A stretch of 64,000 nt of DNA, taken from positions 124,001-188,000 of the forward strand of contig DBQQ01000006.1 in the NCBI GenBank assembly GCA_002305315.1, given 5' to 3'. A program made the position numbers and the translations under genes. Below the pieces are notes generated by a model that was not told the origin of the DNA, did no database searches, and saw nothing but the letters and a program-made list of their open reading frames with translations. The number at the start of each line of letters is the position of its first letter. Positions within the stretch are counted from its first letter, which is position 1. Shown here in pieces: positions 27,527 through 35,885 of this stretch. The DNA comes from Clostridiales bacterium UBA1390 (GTDB lineage Bacteria > Bacillota > Clostridia > Lachnospirales > Bianqueaceae).

Positions 27527-28655
27527 TCCAATCTCCTCCTAAATGATTCTTATAATACATATAGAATTGGCATTCCAACATGCCATTATACAGCTTTCGG
27601 CGTTTATCGGCCCGGCGACCATAAAAAGTTTCGAATTCTTCATGGGATGTAATGAAGTAATACGAATGTCCTGGTGCGGGCGGGGTCCTTTGCCCGAGGA
27701 TCTCGTAGATTTCCTCGGCAGCCTCTCGATCCAGCAGACGTTCGCCATAGGGCGGATTGCAGAGCAGGATGCAATCATTCTTCGGCAGTACCAGGCGCCT
27801 GACATCCTGACGGCGAAACTCAATCAGATCATCCACATGAGCCTTTTTGGCATTCTCTCGGCTCAGTTCTACGGCTGCCTTATCAATATCAAATCCGCGG
27901 GCACGAAATCCGATATCCTTTCGAATGAGGCTACGGGCAGCCTGGCGTTCTTTCTTAAAAACCTCTTCGGGAAAACAGCTCCACTTCTCACATGCAAAAC
28001 GCCGCATGAGTCCCGGGCTGATACCGCGAGCTTTCATCGCGGCTTCCACCAGCAGCGTACCGGATCCGCACATGGGATCCAGAACCAGACTGCCTTGACG
28101 CACATGCGCCAGATCAATCATACCGGCCGCTAATGTTTCACGGAGAGGCGCCGCTCCCGCATTCGCCCGATATCCTCTCTTATGAAGGCCTGCCCCGCTG
28201 GTATCCAGCATGATCATCACTTCGTTTTTCATGATCGAAAACTGAACCTGCACCGTGGGACCACTCTCTTCAAACCAAGAGAGTTTGTATCGCTGTGAGA
28301 GGCGCTCTACAATGGCTTTTTTAATGATCTTCTGGCAGTCTGGAACACTGTGCAATGTAGAATTCAGAGACCACCCTTTTACAGGAAAAGCATCCTTCTT
28401 ATCCAGCCACTGATCCCAGTCGATGGCTCGAACTCCCTGAAAGAGGTCTTCAAACGACTCGGCCGTAAACTGTCCCAGAAGGAGCAAAACCCGTTCTCCC
28501 ATACGACATCGAATATTAGCCCGGGCCATTTCCTCAAAATCTCCGTCAAAAAACACACGGCCATTCTCTGTGGTCACATTGTCAAAGCCAATATAACGAA
28601 GCTCATCTGCCGTAAGACCCTCTAGGCCAAATAAAGTAGGAATCACAAATCTCAT
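27480..28655 (-). CDS. THUMP-domain class I SAM-dependent RNA methyltransferase (RlmL-like)
   Basis: This is a predicted 23S rRNA guanine N2-methyltransferase (RlmL/YpsC type) of 391 residues. It starts MRFVIPTLFGLEGLTADELRY, has a THUMP region (about 40-160), the SAM motif LDPMCGSGTLLVEAA, and the catalytic motif CNPPYGERL. Its start is fixed by ATGA overlap with the folA stop at 28655. The frame continues about 15 codons past the usual end into mrp, a modest C-terminal extension. Confidence 0.9.
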   Translation of the reverse strand: MRFVIPTLFGLEGLTADELRYIGFDNVTTENGRVFFDGDFEEMARANIRCRMGERVLLLLGQFTAESFEDLFQGVRAIDWDQWLDKKDAFPVKGWSLNSTLHSVPDCQKIIKKAIVERLSQRYKLSWFEESGPTVQVQFSIMKNEVMIMLDTSGAGLHKRGYRANAGAAPLRETLAAGMIDLAHVRQGSLVLDPMCGSGTLLVEAAMKARGISPGLMRRFACEKWSCFPEEVFKKERQAARSLIRKDIGFRARGFDIDKAAVELSRENAKKAHVDDLIEFRRQDVRRLVLPKNDCILLCNPPYGERLLDREAAEEIYEILGQRTPPAPGHSYYFITSHEEFETFYGRRADKRRKLYNGMLECQFYMYYKNHLGGDWNGKSNKSAGPRRVHA

Positions 28656-29149
28656 GAAAGACCTCTTCTCGTATAAACACCATATCGATAGGATGGTGTA
28701 TCCGCCTGTCCCGGATGAAACGATTCTTCTACACATTCCCATTCTTCCGGGGAAAGCGCAGGGAAATACGCATCTGCCGGATAACTGCCCTCTACCTGTG
28801 TCAGATAGATTTTCTGAGCATAGGGTAAGGCCGCCTGATAAATCTCTCCGCCTCCGATGACGAAGATTTCTTCGGAAGAGGCGGCCGCCTCTTCCAGACA
28901 AGCCTCCAGATCATGCCGGATCCTGACGCGAGGATGCTCCTTGTGAAAAGAAGGATCTCGAGTCAGAATCACATGAATTCTTCCTGGCAGTACCCCTGGA
29001 AGAGATTGAAACGTCAATCGGCCCATGATCATGGTATGCCCTTTTGTGAGTTTTTTGAAGTTTTCCTGATCCTCCGGGAGCTGCCAGGGAATCTGCCCCT
29101 TATATCCGAGTTCTCGATTCGCCCCCTGCGCCGCGATCATACTAATCAT
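28652..29149 (-). CDS. folA: Dihydrofolate reductase
   Basis: DHFR regenerates tetrahydrofolate from dihydrofolate using NADPH. The sequence [27 protein letters not shown] with the catalytic Asp and the NADPH-binding FVIGGGEIYQAALPYA are plain, in 165 residues. The start touches the thyA stop (TAATG) and the stop overlaps the methyltransferase start. With thyA it forms the usual dTMP-folate pair. Confidence 0.97.
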   Translation of the reverse strand: MISMIAAQGANRELGYKGQIPWQLPEDQENFKKLTKGHTMIMGRLTFQSLPGVLPGRIHVILTRDPSFHKEHPRVRIRHDLEACLEEAAASSEEIFVIGGGEIYQAALPYAQKIYLTQVEGSYPADAYFPALSPEEWECVEESFHPGQADTPSYRYGVYTRRGLS

Positions 29150-29940
29150 TATACCGCAACCTCCATCTTGATCTTATCCAGATGCTGATACCCAATCAGC
29201 TTGATATCCCGATCCGTAAACTGATAAAAATCCGTAATTTCCGGATTGATCCAGAGCTTGGGGGCGTCAAAGGCTTGATCCCGCCGACCTAACTGGGTTC
29301 GGATTCCCTCGACCTGGTTCTCATAGATATGCGCGTTATTTATGACATGCGTAAATAAACCGGGTTGGAATCCTGTCACCTGTGCCAGCAAGTGAACCAG
29401 CACCGCATACTGTGTCGTATTAAAGGGTACGCCAAGGCCCCAGTCTCCGCTGCGCTGCACCAGCATACAGTTGAGACGGCCGTCTGTCACATCCCACATG
29501 GTGAGGAAGCAGCAAGGATACAGTGCCCCTGTATCCAGATAAGGAATCTGCCAAAGGTTGAGCATCATCCGGCGATCCTGCGGATTGGTTTTCAATTGCT
29601 CAATCAGATGGTCTACCTGATGATATTTCTTGACGACCCAGCCATAGGATGTGCCGATCGTACCGTCCTCCATCATCCATTCATCCCAAATATGAACGTT
29701 CTGTTCCTGAAGACGCCGAACATCGTTGGATTGTTCTTTGAAGATCCAGAGCAGTTCCCGAACCGCCGTTTTGAAGGCTACCTTCTTGGTTGTAAGGATG
29801 GGAAATTCTTGGCTCAGATCAAACTGCATGATCTGATGAGGCAGTTTATAGGTGGGAATGCCTGTTCGATTCTGATCGAAGTATCCCTGCTCTAAAATGC
29901 GCGCGGCAATATCCAGATATTGCTGATCGTATAGACTCAT
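29149..29940 (-). CDS. thyA: Thymidylate synthase
   Basis: ThyA methylates dUMP to dTMP with methylene-tetrahydrofolate and yields the dihydrofolate used by DHFR next door. The catalytic cysteine is in [14 protein letters not shown], and the substrate motifs [20 protein letters not shown] and HIYENQVEG are intact. At 263 residues it is the E. coli length. It lies 21 nt after the esterase gene in the same operon. Confidence 0.97.
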   Translation of the reverse strand: MSLYDQQYLDIAARILEQGYFDQNRTGIPTYKLPHQIMQFDLSQEFPILTTKKVAFKTAVRELLWIFKEQSNDVRRLQEQNVHIWDEWMMEDGTIGTSYGWVVKKYHQVDHLIEQLKTNPQDRRMMLNLWQIPYLDTGALYPCCFLTMWDVTDGRLNCMLVQRSGDWGLGVPFNTTQYAVLVHLLAQVTGFQPGLFTHVINNAHIYENQVEGIRTQLGRRDQAFDAPKLWINPEITDFYQFTDRDIKLIGYQHLDKIKMEVAV

Positions 29941-29961
29941 GGGTCATGGCTCCTTCCGTGA

Positions 29962-31047
29962 TTAGAAATGCTTTTTGGCAAAGGGCAATGTCTTTGCTCC
30001 GTTATACTGATGGCCTCCAGGCCAGAAATTAGTCTCCAGGCAGTCCTCCTTACCATAGACTGCGTACATGCTTCGAATCCGCTCCGCGGCTCTTTCTACA
30101 TTGATAATTCCGCCATGGCCGTTGAGACCATCTTCTGTACCGTTTTCATACAGCATGGGACGCGGAACGATCAGCCCGGCTACATCGCTCAACTCCATGG
30201 TTTTGAAGAGATCCGGAACAAAATTGCAGGCACACATATGATTATACAGCATGCCGCCCTGGAACTGATGCAGGTATCCTCCGGCATATCCCCAGACAAT
30301 TCGCTCATCCAATGCCGTGGTATAGATCGTCTGCTCTCCGCCGCCGGAAAAGCCCATCATGGCAACCTCGTTACAATAGGGCTGTGCTAACATATAATCT
30401 ACAATCCGCATATGATCCCAGACAAACAGGCCCAAGAGCGTCAAACCACAGGCTTCCGCCGCATCAGACAAAGCCGGACAGTCTCTTTCTCCATACTTGG
30501 CATCATCATGGATTCTGCGTTCTCCAAATCCCCACATATCCGGAGCGAAAACCATATAACCCTGCTGTGCCATGATTTCGCCATAACAACCGCCCCGCTC
30601 CTTCATACGCGCAAGCACTTCCGGAACCGGAGAGGTTCCGCAGACGCTGTCTTTACCAGGTCCATGCCCATGGGCGGCCAGAATACAGGGGTGCGGTACG
30701 GTCCTATCCATTTCGTCCGGAATCAGGACATACATGGGCATGTGGATTCCAGGCAACGTCTCCATGAGCCAGTGTTCCCGCGTATATCCTTCGCAGGAAA
30801 CACGGTCTAAAACCTGGACATCCGGCACCGGCAGTGAAATCACATGCATTTCTTCATCCAGGCGCTGCATCCCGAAACGCGCTCCCACTTCGCGCAGACG
30901 CAGGAGTTCGACGACTTTACGGCGAATCTTGGCCTGCTTCTTCTCGAAGGCAGAAGGAGAGACAAGATCAGACTCGGTGACTCGAAATTCGTCACTCCGC
31001 TCTTCTAAAATCGACTCGAAAAACTGTACCATTTCTTTGTTTAACAT
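29962..31047 (-). CDS. Alpha/beta-hydrolase (acetylxylan-esterase or dienelactone-hydrolase like)
   Basis: This is a cytosolic serine hydrolase of 361 residues with the nucleophile elbow GFSGGG, a likely acid in ENGTEDGLNGH and a likely catalytic His in WPGGHQYNG. A long N-terminal helical region (about 1-100) precedes the hydrolase core. Related proteins are annotated as acetylxylan esterase or prolyl oligopeptidase-like, so the substrate is open. The ATG at 31047 follows GGGAGGT with a 7-nt spacer and is better than an ATG 18 codons earlier. It is the first gene of the operon that also holds thyA, folA and mrp. Confidence 0.8.
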   Translation of the reverse strand: MLNKEMVQFFESILEERSDEFRVTESDLVSPSAFEKKQAKIRRKVVELLRLREVGARFGMQRLDEEMHVISLPVPDVQVLDRVSCEGYTREHWLMETLPGIHMPMYVLIPDEMDRTVPHPCILAAHGHGPGKDSVCGTSPVPEVLARMKERGGCYGEIMAQQGYMVFAPDMWGFGERRIHDDAKYGERDCPALSDAAEACGLTLLGLFVWDHMRIVDYMLAQPYCNEVAMMGFSGGGEQTIYTTALDERIVWGYAGGYLHQFQGGMLYNHMCACNFVPDLFKTMELSDVAGLIVPRPMLYENGTEDGLNGHGGIINVERAAERIRSMYAVYGKEDCLETNFWPGGHQYNGAKTLPFAKKHF

Positions 31048-31065
31048 GTCTGTGACCTCCCTTAT

Positions 31066-31083
31066 AAAGATTGTCGAATCTTT
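31066..31083. promoter_or_regulatory. Hairpin in the esterase leader
   Basis: AAAGATTGTCGAATCTTT has perfect 7-bp arms with a 4-nt loop, positioned between the predicted transcript start (about 31086) and the ribosome binding site. Confidence 0.5.
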
Positions 31084-31091
31084 CGCTCCTA

Positions 31092-31120
31092 AGTATACCA
31101 CGTTCAGAAGGTTTATTCAA
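31092..31120 (-). promoter_or_regulatory. Promoter of the esterase-thyA-folA operon
   Basis: On the minus strand TTGAAT (31115-31120) and TATACT (31092-31097) are 17 bp apart. Confidence 0.75.
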
Positions 31121-31138
31121 TTTTATTTTCAAAAGATC

Positions 31139-31167
31139 TGGCAAAATCCAGGAAAATCCGGTATAAT
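31139..31167 (+). promoter_or_regulatory. Promoter of pfkA
   Basis: A perfect -10 TATAAT (31162-31167) is preceded by a weak TGGCAA at a 17-bp distance (31139-31144). AAGGAGG follows at 31183. Confidence 0.55.
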
Positions 31168-31200
31168 AGGAGTAACAATCATAAAAGGAGGAACGAGAGA

Positions 31201-32274
31201 ATGAAGCGAAGAATTGGAATTCTGACAAGTGGTGGAGACTGTCCAGGGCTCAATGCTGCAATTCGCGGCGTGGCCAGAGCCTCTTATGAGCTCTTTGACG
31301 CGGAATTTGTAGGAATTGCGGATGGTTATAAGGGATTGATCGAAGGGGACTATCGGGAGATGAGCCGCAGTGAATTCAGCGGTATTCTGACATTAGGAGG
31401 GACAATCCTTGGAACGTCCCGTCAACCCTATCGAAATATGCGCGTGATCGAGGACGACAATGTCGATAAAGTGGAAGCTATGAAGGCCAACTATAAGAAG
31501 ATGGGACTCGATTGTCTTGTGACTTTGGGAGGAAATGGCACGCATAAGACGGCCAATCTGCTGTCGGAAGAAGGACTGAATGTGATCGGACTGCCGAAGA
31601 CGATTGATAATGATATCTGGGGAACAGACGTTACTTTTGGGTTTCATACGGCCGTCGATATTGCTACGGATGTGGTAGATAGGATTCATACTACGGCGAA
31701 TAGCCATGGGCGGATCATGGTCATCGAACTCATGGGAAATAAAGCCGGTTGGCTGACGCTGTATGCGGGGATTGCCGGGGGAGCCGATATTGTGCTGCTG
31801 CCGGAGATTCCTTACCGGCTGGAAACGGTCATTGCTTCCATTGAACGCCGTATCGAGCATCATCGCAGCTTTACGATTATCGCGATTGCGGAAGGCGCTT
31901 ACGATAAGAGCTGGGCGGATAAAAAGCGCAAAGAACGCGCGCAGCTCCTGAAGGAAGGGAACTTCCCCTCGGTTTCTTACTATCTGGCGGATCAGATCCA
32001 AAAAGAGACCGGGCTGGAGACTCGGGTTGTTGTTCCGGGCCATTATCAGAGAGGCGGCTCGCCGTCTCCCTATGACCGTGTGCTTTCCACGCAATTTGGC
32101 GTGTATGCCGCGCATTTGATCGCGGAAGAAAACTATGGACAGACGGTAGCGATGAAAGGCGGACAAGTTTCCCATAATTCATTGAAAGCCGTGGCCGGTA
32201 AGACCAAGTTCGTTCCTGTAGATCATCAGATGGTGCAGTGTGGACGGGATATCGGCATTTCCTTTGGAGAATAA
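31201..32274 (+). CDS. pfkA: 6-phosphofructokinase (mixed donor signature)
   Basis: This enzyme phosphorylates fructose-6-phosphate in glycolysis. PFK motifs are GILTSGGDCPGLNAAIRG (start) and LPKTIDNDIWGTD (132-144). The donor-site loop reads LGGNGTHKTA (109-118). Gly113 at the E. coli position 104 suggests ATP, whereas Lys133 at position 124 is the state seen in pyrophosphate-dependent and some group III enzymes, and the usual metal-binding Asp103 is Asn112. At 357 residues it is longer than E. coli PfkA (320). It stands alone with promoter and terminator. Confidence 0.93.
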   Translation: MKRRIGILTSGGDCPGLNAAIRGVARASYELFDAEFVGIADGYKGLIEGDYREMSRSEFSGILTLGGTILGTSRQPYRNMRVIEDDNVDKVEAMKANYKKMGLDCLVTLGGNGTHKTANLLSEEGLNVIGLPKTIDNDIWGTDVTFGFHTAVDIATDVVDRIHTTANSHGRIMVIELMGNKAGWLTLYAGIAGGADIVLLPEIPYRLETVIASIERRIEHHRSFTIIAIAEGAYDKSWADKKRKERAQLLKEGNFPSVSYYLADQIQKETGLETRVVVPGHYQRGGSPSPYDRVLSTQFGVYAAHLIAEENYGQTVAMKGGQVSHNSLKAVAGKTKFVPVDHQMVQCGRDIGISFGE

Positions 32275-32304
32275 AGGAGAAATCTCTCATCGCGAGTGAT
32301 GTTT

Positions 32305-32351
32305 AAAAATCCGGCGCCGTCTCTGATTTCAGAGCAGGACACCGGATTTTT
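32305..32351 (+). terminator. Terminator of pfkA
   Basis: The outer stem AAAAATCCGG/CCGGATTTTT encloses an inner CTCTGA/TCAGAG stem 30 bp past the pfkA stop. Confidence 0.88.
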
Positions 32352-32401
32352 GTTTTTGACAAAGCAACGCCGATTTATTCAGGATATTCTTATCTATGTA
32401 T

Positions 32402-32965
32402 TTACCCCAGGATTCCCAAGTGTTCCAGCAGGATCTTGCCGCCGATCAGAATCAGTACGATGCCGCCGAAAATCTCAGCCTTGGACTTGAAACGTGCGCC
32501 GAACACATTTCCGATCTTAACGCCGATCATGGACAGCACAAACGTGATGATGCCGATGAAGCTGACCGCCGGTACGATATCCACGTTCAAGAAGGCAAAG
32601 GTGACACCTACAGCCAATGCATCGATACTGGTGGCTACAGCCAGTAGCACCATGGTTTTCACATCGAAAGAGGCATTGACCTCTTCTTCGTCTTTACTCA
32701 CTGCCTCTCGGATCATACTGAGTCCGATGATGGCCAGGAGAACAAAAGCGATCCAATGGTCTACGCTGACGATGTAGGACTGGAATTGGCTGCCCAGGAA
32801 ATAACCGATGAGTGGCATGACTGCCTGGAAGACACCAAAGTAGGCGCCGACCAATACCATGTGTTTTACCTGCAGCTTCTGTACCGAAAGACCTTTACAG
32901 ATTGCGACGGCAAAAGCGTCCATTGACAACCCGAGTGCAATGAGAAATAGTTCAAATAGTTTCAT
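32402..32965 (-). CDS. mntP: Manganese efflux pump MntP
   Basis: MntP exports Mn2+. The 187-residue protein has six membrane helices and both family signatures [19 protein letters not shown] and [18 protein letters not shown], each with a conserved Asp in a membrane helix. The start at ATG 32965 ([18 protein letters not shown]) is right for the family and follows GGAGAGGTAAA. A longer frame from 33097 would run into the riboswitch and is rejected. Confidence 0.96.
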   Translation of the reverse strand: MKLFELFLIALGLSMDAFAVAICKGLSVQKLQVKHMVLVGAYFGVFQAVMPLIGYFLGSQFQSYIVSVDHWIAFVLLAIIGLSMIREAVSKDEEEVNASFDVKTMVLLAVATSIDALAVGVTFAFLNVDIVPAVSFIGIITFVLSMIGVKIGNVFGARFKSKAEIFGGIVLILIGGKILLEHLGILG

Positions 32966-32989
32966 TTTACCTCTCCTAATCATGGCGGC

Positions 32990-33128
32990 AGGCATAAAAA
33001 AGAGACTTTCTGCCGCGATTTGCTTGCAGATAAGTCTCATCATTTCAAACCAAGCCAGGAAATCACTTTCCAGTATGTTGACTTCGTTACGCCTCATACT
33101 AGATAAGGCGCTGACTACTCCCTTAACC
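32990..33128 (-). promoter_or_regulatory. yybP-ykoY manganese riboswitch in the mntP leader
   Basis: The minus-strand leader has the two hallmark sequences of the class: AGGGAGTAG (33114-33122) and GTCAACATACTGG (33070-33082). It starts right at the predicted transcript start and controls the Mn2+ exporter downstream, as in many bacteria. A terminator hairpin at 32996-33038 lies between the sensing part and the start codon, so Mn2+ binding is expected to prevent termination. Borders are approximate. Confidence 0.9.
32996..33038 (-). terminator. Riboswitch-controlled terminator before mntP
   Basis: GAGACTT pairs with AAGTCTC and is extended inside by CTGC/GCAG, and is followed by six T residues on the minus strand. 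It is within the leader, about 30 bp before the start codon. Confidence 0.85.
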
Positions 33129-33135
33129 GAATGCT

Positions 33136-33164
33136 ATTATAGCAGGTTTACGGATGGAAGTCAA
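33136..33164 (-). promoter_or_regulatory. Promoter of mntP
   Basis: On the minus strand TTGACT (33159-33164) and TATAAT (33136-33141) are 17 bp apart, with the riboswitch starting about 8 nt after the -10. Confidence 0.85.
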
Positions 33165-33205
33165 GCTGATTTCCAATTTTTCCGCCATGTATTGCATACT
33201 TGGAA

Positions 33206-34444
33206 TTATTCGTATAAAGGATATTTAGCAAGAAGCGCCTGAACGATCTGACAGCATTCCTCATGCGTCTCCTCCGGCATCGTCAAGGTCTTGTTGATGA
33301 CATCCGCAATCTGACGCATATCCTCTTCTTTCATGCCTCTGGATGTGGCAGCCGGTGTTCCCAGGCGAATACCGCTGGTAACAAACGGCTTCTCGGGATC
33401 AAACGGAATCGCATTCTTATTGCAGGTGATGCCGACTTCTTCCAGGAGCTTTTCGGCCTTCTTTCCTGTGATTCCCTTCTTACGCAGATCCACCAACATC
33501 AGATGGTTATCCGTACCGCCGGAAACAATATCAAAGCCCTTTTCCATCAGAGCATCCGCCAATGCCGCTGCGTTGTTCAAGATTTGCTGCTGATATTCCT
33601 TAAAGGAAGGCTGCAGTGCCTCATAGAAACAAACTGCCTTAGCCGCGATCACATGACAAAGAGGGCCGCCCTGGATTCCCGGAAAAATGGCTTTATCAAT
33701 GGCTTTGGCATGTTCTTTCTTACACAGAATCATACCACCTCTGGGACCGCGCAGTGTCTTATGTGTCGTAGTCGTGACGACATCCGCATACGGAACCGGA
33801 CTGGGATGAAGACCCGCCGCCACCAAACCTGCGATATGCGCCATATCGACCATGAGAATCGCGCCCACCTCATCCGCGATCTGACGGAAACGAGGAAAAT
33901 CAATGATACGGGAATATGCGCTGGCCCCGGCAACAATCATCTTCGGATGGCATTCTTTAGCCAGTCTCTCAACTTCGTCATAATCTATACGTCCAGTCTC
34001 CTGATCGACGCCATAGCTTACGATATGGTACTGTACGCCGGAAACATTAACCGGGCTTCCATGAGTCAGATGTCCGCCATGAGCCAGGTTCATGCCTAAA
34101 ATGGTATCTCCGGGCTTCAGAAACGCAAAATATACCGCGAAATTCGCCTGAGATCCGGAATGGGGCTGAACATTCGCATGCTCTGCGCCGAAAAGTTCCT
34201 TAGCGCGTTCAATCGCCAGATTCTCCGCCACATCTACATAGCTGCATCCACCATAATATCTCTTGCCCGGATATCCTTCCGCGTATTTATTCGTCAACGG
34301 AGACCCCATCGCCGCCATAACAGCCTTTGATACAAAATTCTCAGATGCAATCAATTCAATCGTATTCTTCTGACGATGAATTTCCTGCTGCATGGCTTCC
34401 GCCAAAATGGGATCCACGGTTTCAATTTCCTTAAAATCGTACAT
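33206..34444 (-). CDS. glyA: Serine hydroxymethyltransferase
   Basis: GlyA is a PLP enzyme that converts serine and tetrahydrofolate to glycine and methylene-THF. The PLP lysine lies in [15 protein letters not shown]. The start [21 protein letters not shown] and SENFVSKAV are typical, and 412 residues is the usual length. It feeds the same one-carbon pool as thyA and folA. A consensus promoter lies upstream. Confidence 0.97.
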   Translation of the reverse strand: MYDFKEIETVDPILAEAMQQEIHRQKNTIELIASENFVSKAVMAAMGSPLTNKYAEGYPGKRYYGGCSYVDVAENLAIERAKELFGAEHANVQPHSGSQANFAVYFAFLKPGDTILGMNLAHGGHLTHGSPVNVSGVQYHIVSYGVDQETGRIDYDEVERLAKECHPKMIVAGASAYSRIIDFPRFRQIADEVGAILMVDMAHIAGLVAAGLHPSPVPYADVVTTTTHKTLRGPRGGMILCKKEHAKAIDKAIFPGIQGGPLCHVIAAKAVCFYEALQPSFKEYQQQILNNAAALADALMEKGFDIVSGGTDNHLMLVDLRKKGITGKKAEKLLEEVGITCNKNAIPFDPEKPFVTSGIRLGTPAATSRGMKEEDMRQIADVINKTLTMPEETHEECCQIVQALLAKYPLYE

Positions 34445-34470
34445 TCCTTAGCCTCCTTGTGTTTTTCTTT

Positions 34471-34499
34471 ATTATACCAAAGTATACAGCAGATTACAA
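34471..34499 (-). promoter_or_regulatory. Promoter of glyA
   Basis: On the minus strand TTGTAA (34494-34499) and TATAAT (34471-34476) are 17 bp apart. Confidence 0.8.
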
Positions 34500-34520
34500 T
34501 GCATATTTTCTCAAAAAAGA

Positions 34521-34548
34521 TTGATTTTTCTCCCTGTTTCGCTATAAT
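34521..34548 (+). promoter_or_regulatory. Promoter of thrE
   Basis: TTGATT (34521-34526) and TATAAT (34543-34548) are 16 bp apart, 44 bp before the start codon. Confidence 0.65.
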
Positions 34549-34592
34549 AAATATATACATGAGTTTAATCAGAGAAAGAGGTCGCAGCGATT

Positions 34593-35885
34593 ATGGCCAA
34601 TCATTACGCAGATCATTATTTAGAAGTGTTTCGGATTGCGCAGCTTACGGGCGAAATCATGCTCAAAAACGGCGCAGAAACCTATCGTGTAGAAGACACC
34701 ATCACTCGCATCCTGAGAACCACAGGATTCGCGCAGATTGAAGCCTTTACGACTCTCACGGGCATCACGATTTCTTTGGGAGATCCTTCCATTATGCCAA
34801 TCACCAGCGTAAAACGTGTGCAGAATCGTTCGAATCACCTGCGAAAAGTCGAGATGGCCAACGATATTTCCAGAAAGTTTGTGGGAGGACAATTATCCAC
34901 AGAAGAGGCACTTCGTATGCTGGAAAATATCAATACCCATCCTTTTGTCTATCCGCGGTCCGTTGTGGTACCCGTGTGTGCCATGGCTTGCGGCTGTTTT
35001 TGTATCCTATTTGGCGGAAACATACGTGATTTTCTCGCAACGATTCTCGTAGGGACGCTATACGGCTGCTTCACCATTTTGACGGATCGGTTGGCCGCCA
35101 TTTCTTTCATCAAAGATCTCCTCTGCTCTGCTCTGATTGGTTTTTTTAGCCTGCTTCTGACCCATGTGATTCCATTGGCGGAGCATATGGATCTCGTCAT
35201 TGCCGGCAGTATTATGCCGTTGGTTCCCGGTCTGGCCATTACAAACGCCATACGGGATACATTATATGGCGATTATCTATCAGGACTAGCCAGAGCGTTA
35301 GAAGCCTGTATTACTGCCATTGTCATTGCCGGCGGCGCCAGTATTGTGATTCGTGGATATGAAGCCATCTATCATTTGAGTCTGGCGCAGACGACAACGG
35401 AGCCCTGGCTGCAGGATCCAGCGGGCTCTTTCTTTCAATGGTCATTGGGAATCCAGCTGGTTGCCAGTTTTTTCAGTGCATTGTCCTTTTGTCTGTTCCT
35501 CAACGTGTCCAGAAAACATCTGTTATACTGCGGACTTTGCGGTGTCGTCTGCTGGTTTTTCTATCAACTGGGGCTATATTGGAATCTGGGGTCTCTATTG
35601 GCTACCTTTTTTGCCACGTTTCTCACAAGTTTCTTAGCTGGCCGCCTGGCCTATCTGCGGCGTGCGCCGGCTACTGTGTTTTTCGCGGCTGCGATTATCA
35701 ATCCGGTTCCCGGTTACGGTATGTATCGTTTCATGTTTCATCTGATTGGTCAAGAATACGCTACCGCAGGTATCGTCGGAATCGAAACGCTAGAATGCGC
35801 AGCGTTGATTGCCATCGCGATTGCTCTGCAGTATTCGATTCGTTCCGTATGGACGCAATGGAGAACAAAACGGATCTCAGGATAG
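34593..35885 (+). CDS. Threonine/serine exporter family protein (ThrE-like, both halves in one chain)
   Basis: This is an amino-acid exporter of the ThrE superfamily. An N-terminal cytoplasmic domain (about 1-120) begins like DUF1212 (EVFRIAQLTGEIMLKNGAETYRVED) and is followed by about ten membrane helices. Motifs of both halves are present: GSIMPLVPGLAITNAIRDTL in the first and AAIINPVPGYGMYRFM in the second. In many Firmicutes the two halves are separate YjjP/YjjB-like genes, so this is the fused form known from ThrE. The 3' end overlaps the convergent AraC gene by 9 bp. Confidence 0.88.
   Translation: MANHYADHYLEVFRIAQLTGEIMLKNGAETYRVEDTITRILRTTGFAQIEAFTTLTGITISLGDPSIMPITSVKRVQNRSNHLRKVEMANDISRKFVGGQLSTEEALRMLENINTHPFVYPRSVVVPVCAMACGCFCILFGGNIRDFLATILVGTLYGCFTILTDRLAAISFIKDLLCSALIGFFSLLLTHVIPLAEHMDLVIAGSIMPLVPGLAITNAIRDTLYGDYLSGLARALEACITAIVIAGGASIVIRGYEAIYHLSLAQTTTEPWLQDPAGSFFQWSLGIQLVASFFSALSFCLFLNVSRKHLLYCGLCGVVCWFFYQLGLYWNLGSLLATFFATFLTSFLAGRLAYLRRAPATVFFAAAIINPVPGYGMYRFMFHLIGQEYATAGIVGIETLECAALIAIAIALQYSIRSVWTQWRTKRISG

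Noticed and set aside
32966..33097. N-terminal extension of mntP
   Set aside because: The extra 44 codons cover the riboswitch and terminator; the family start is at 32965.
33263..34099. 278-codon plus-strand frame opposite glyA
   Set aside because: Antisense shadow of a strongly conserved gene.
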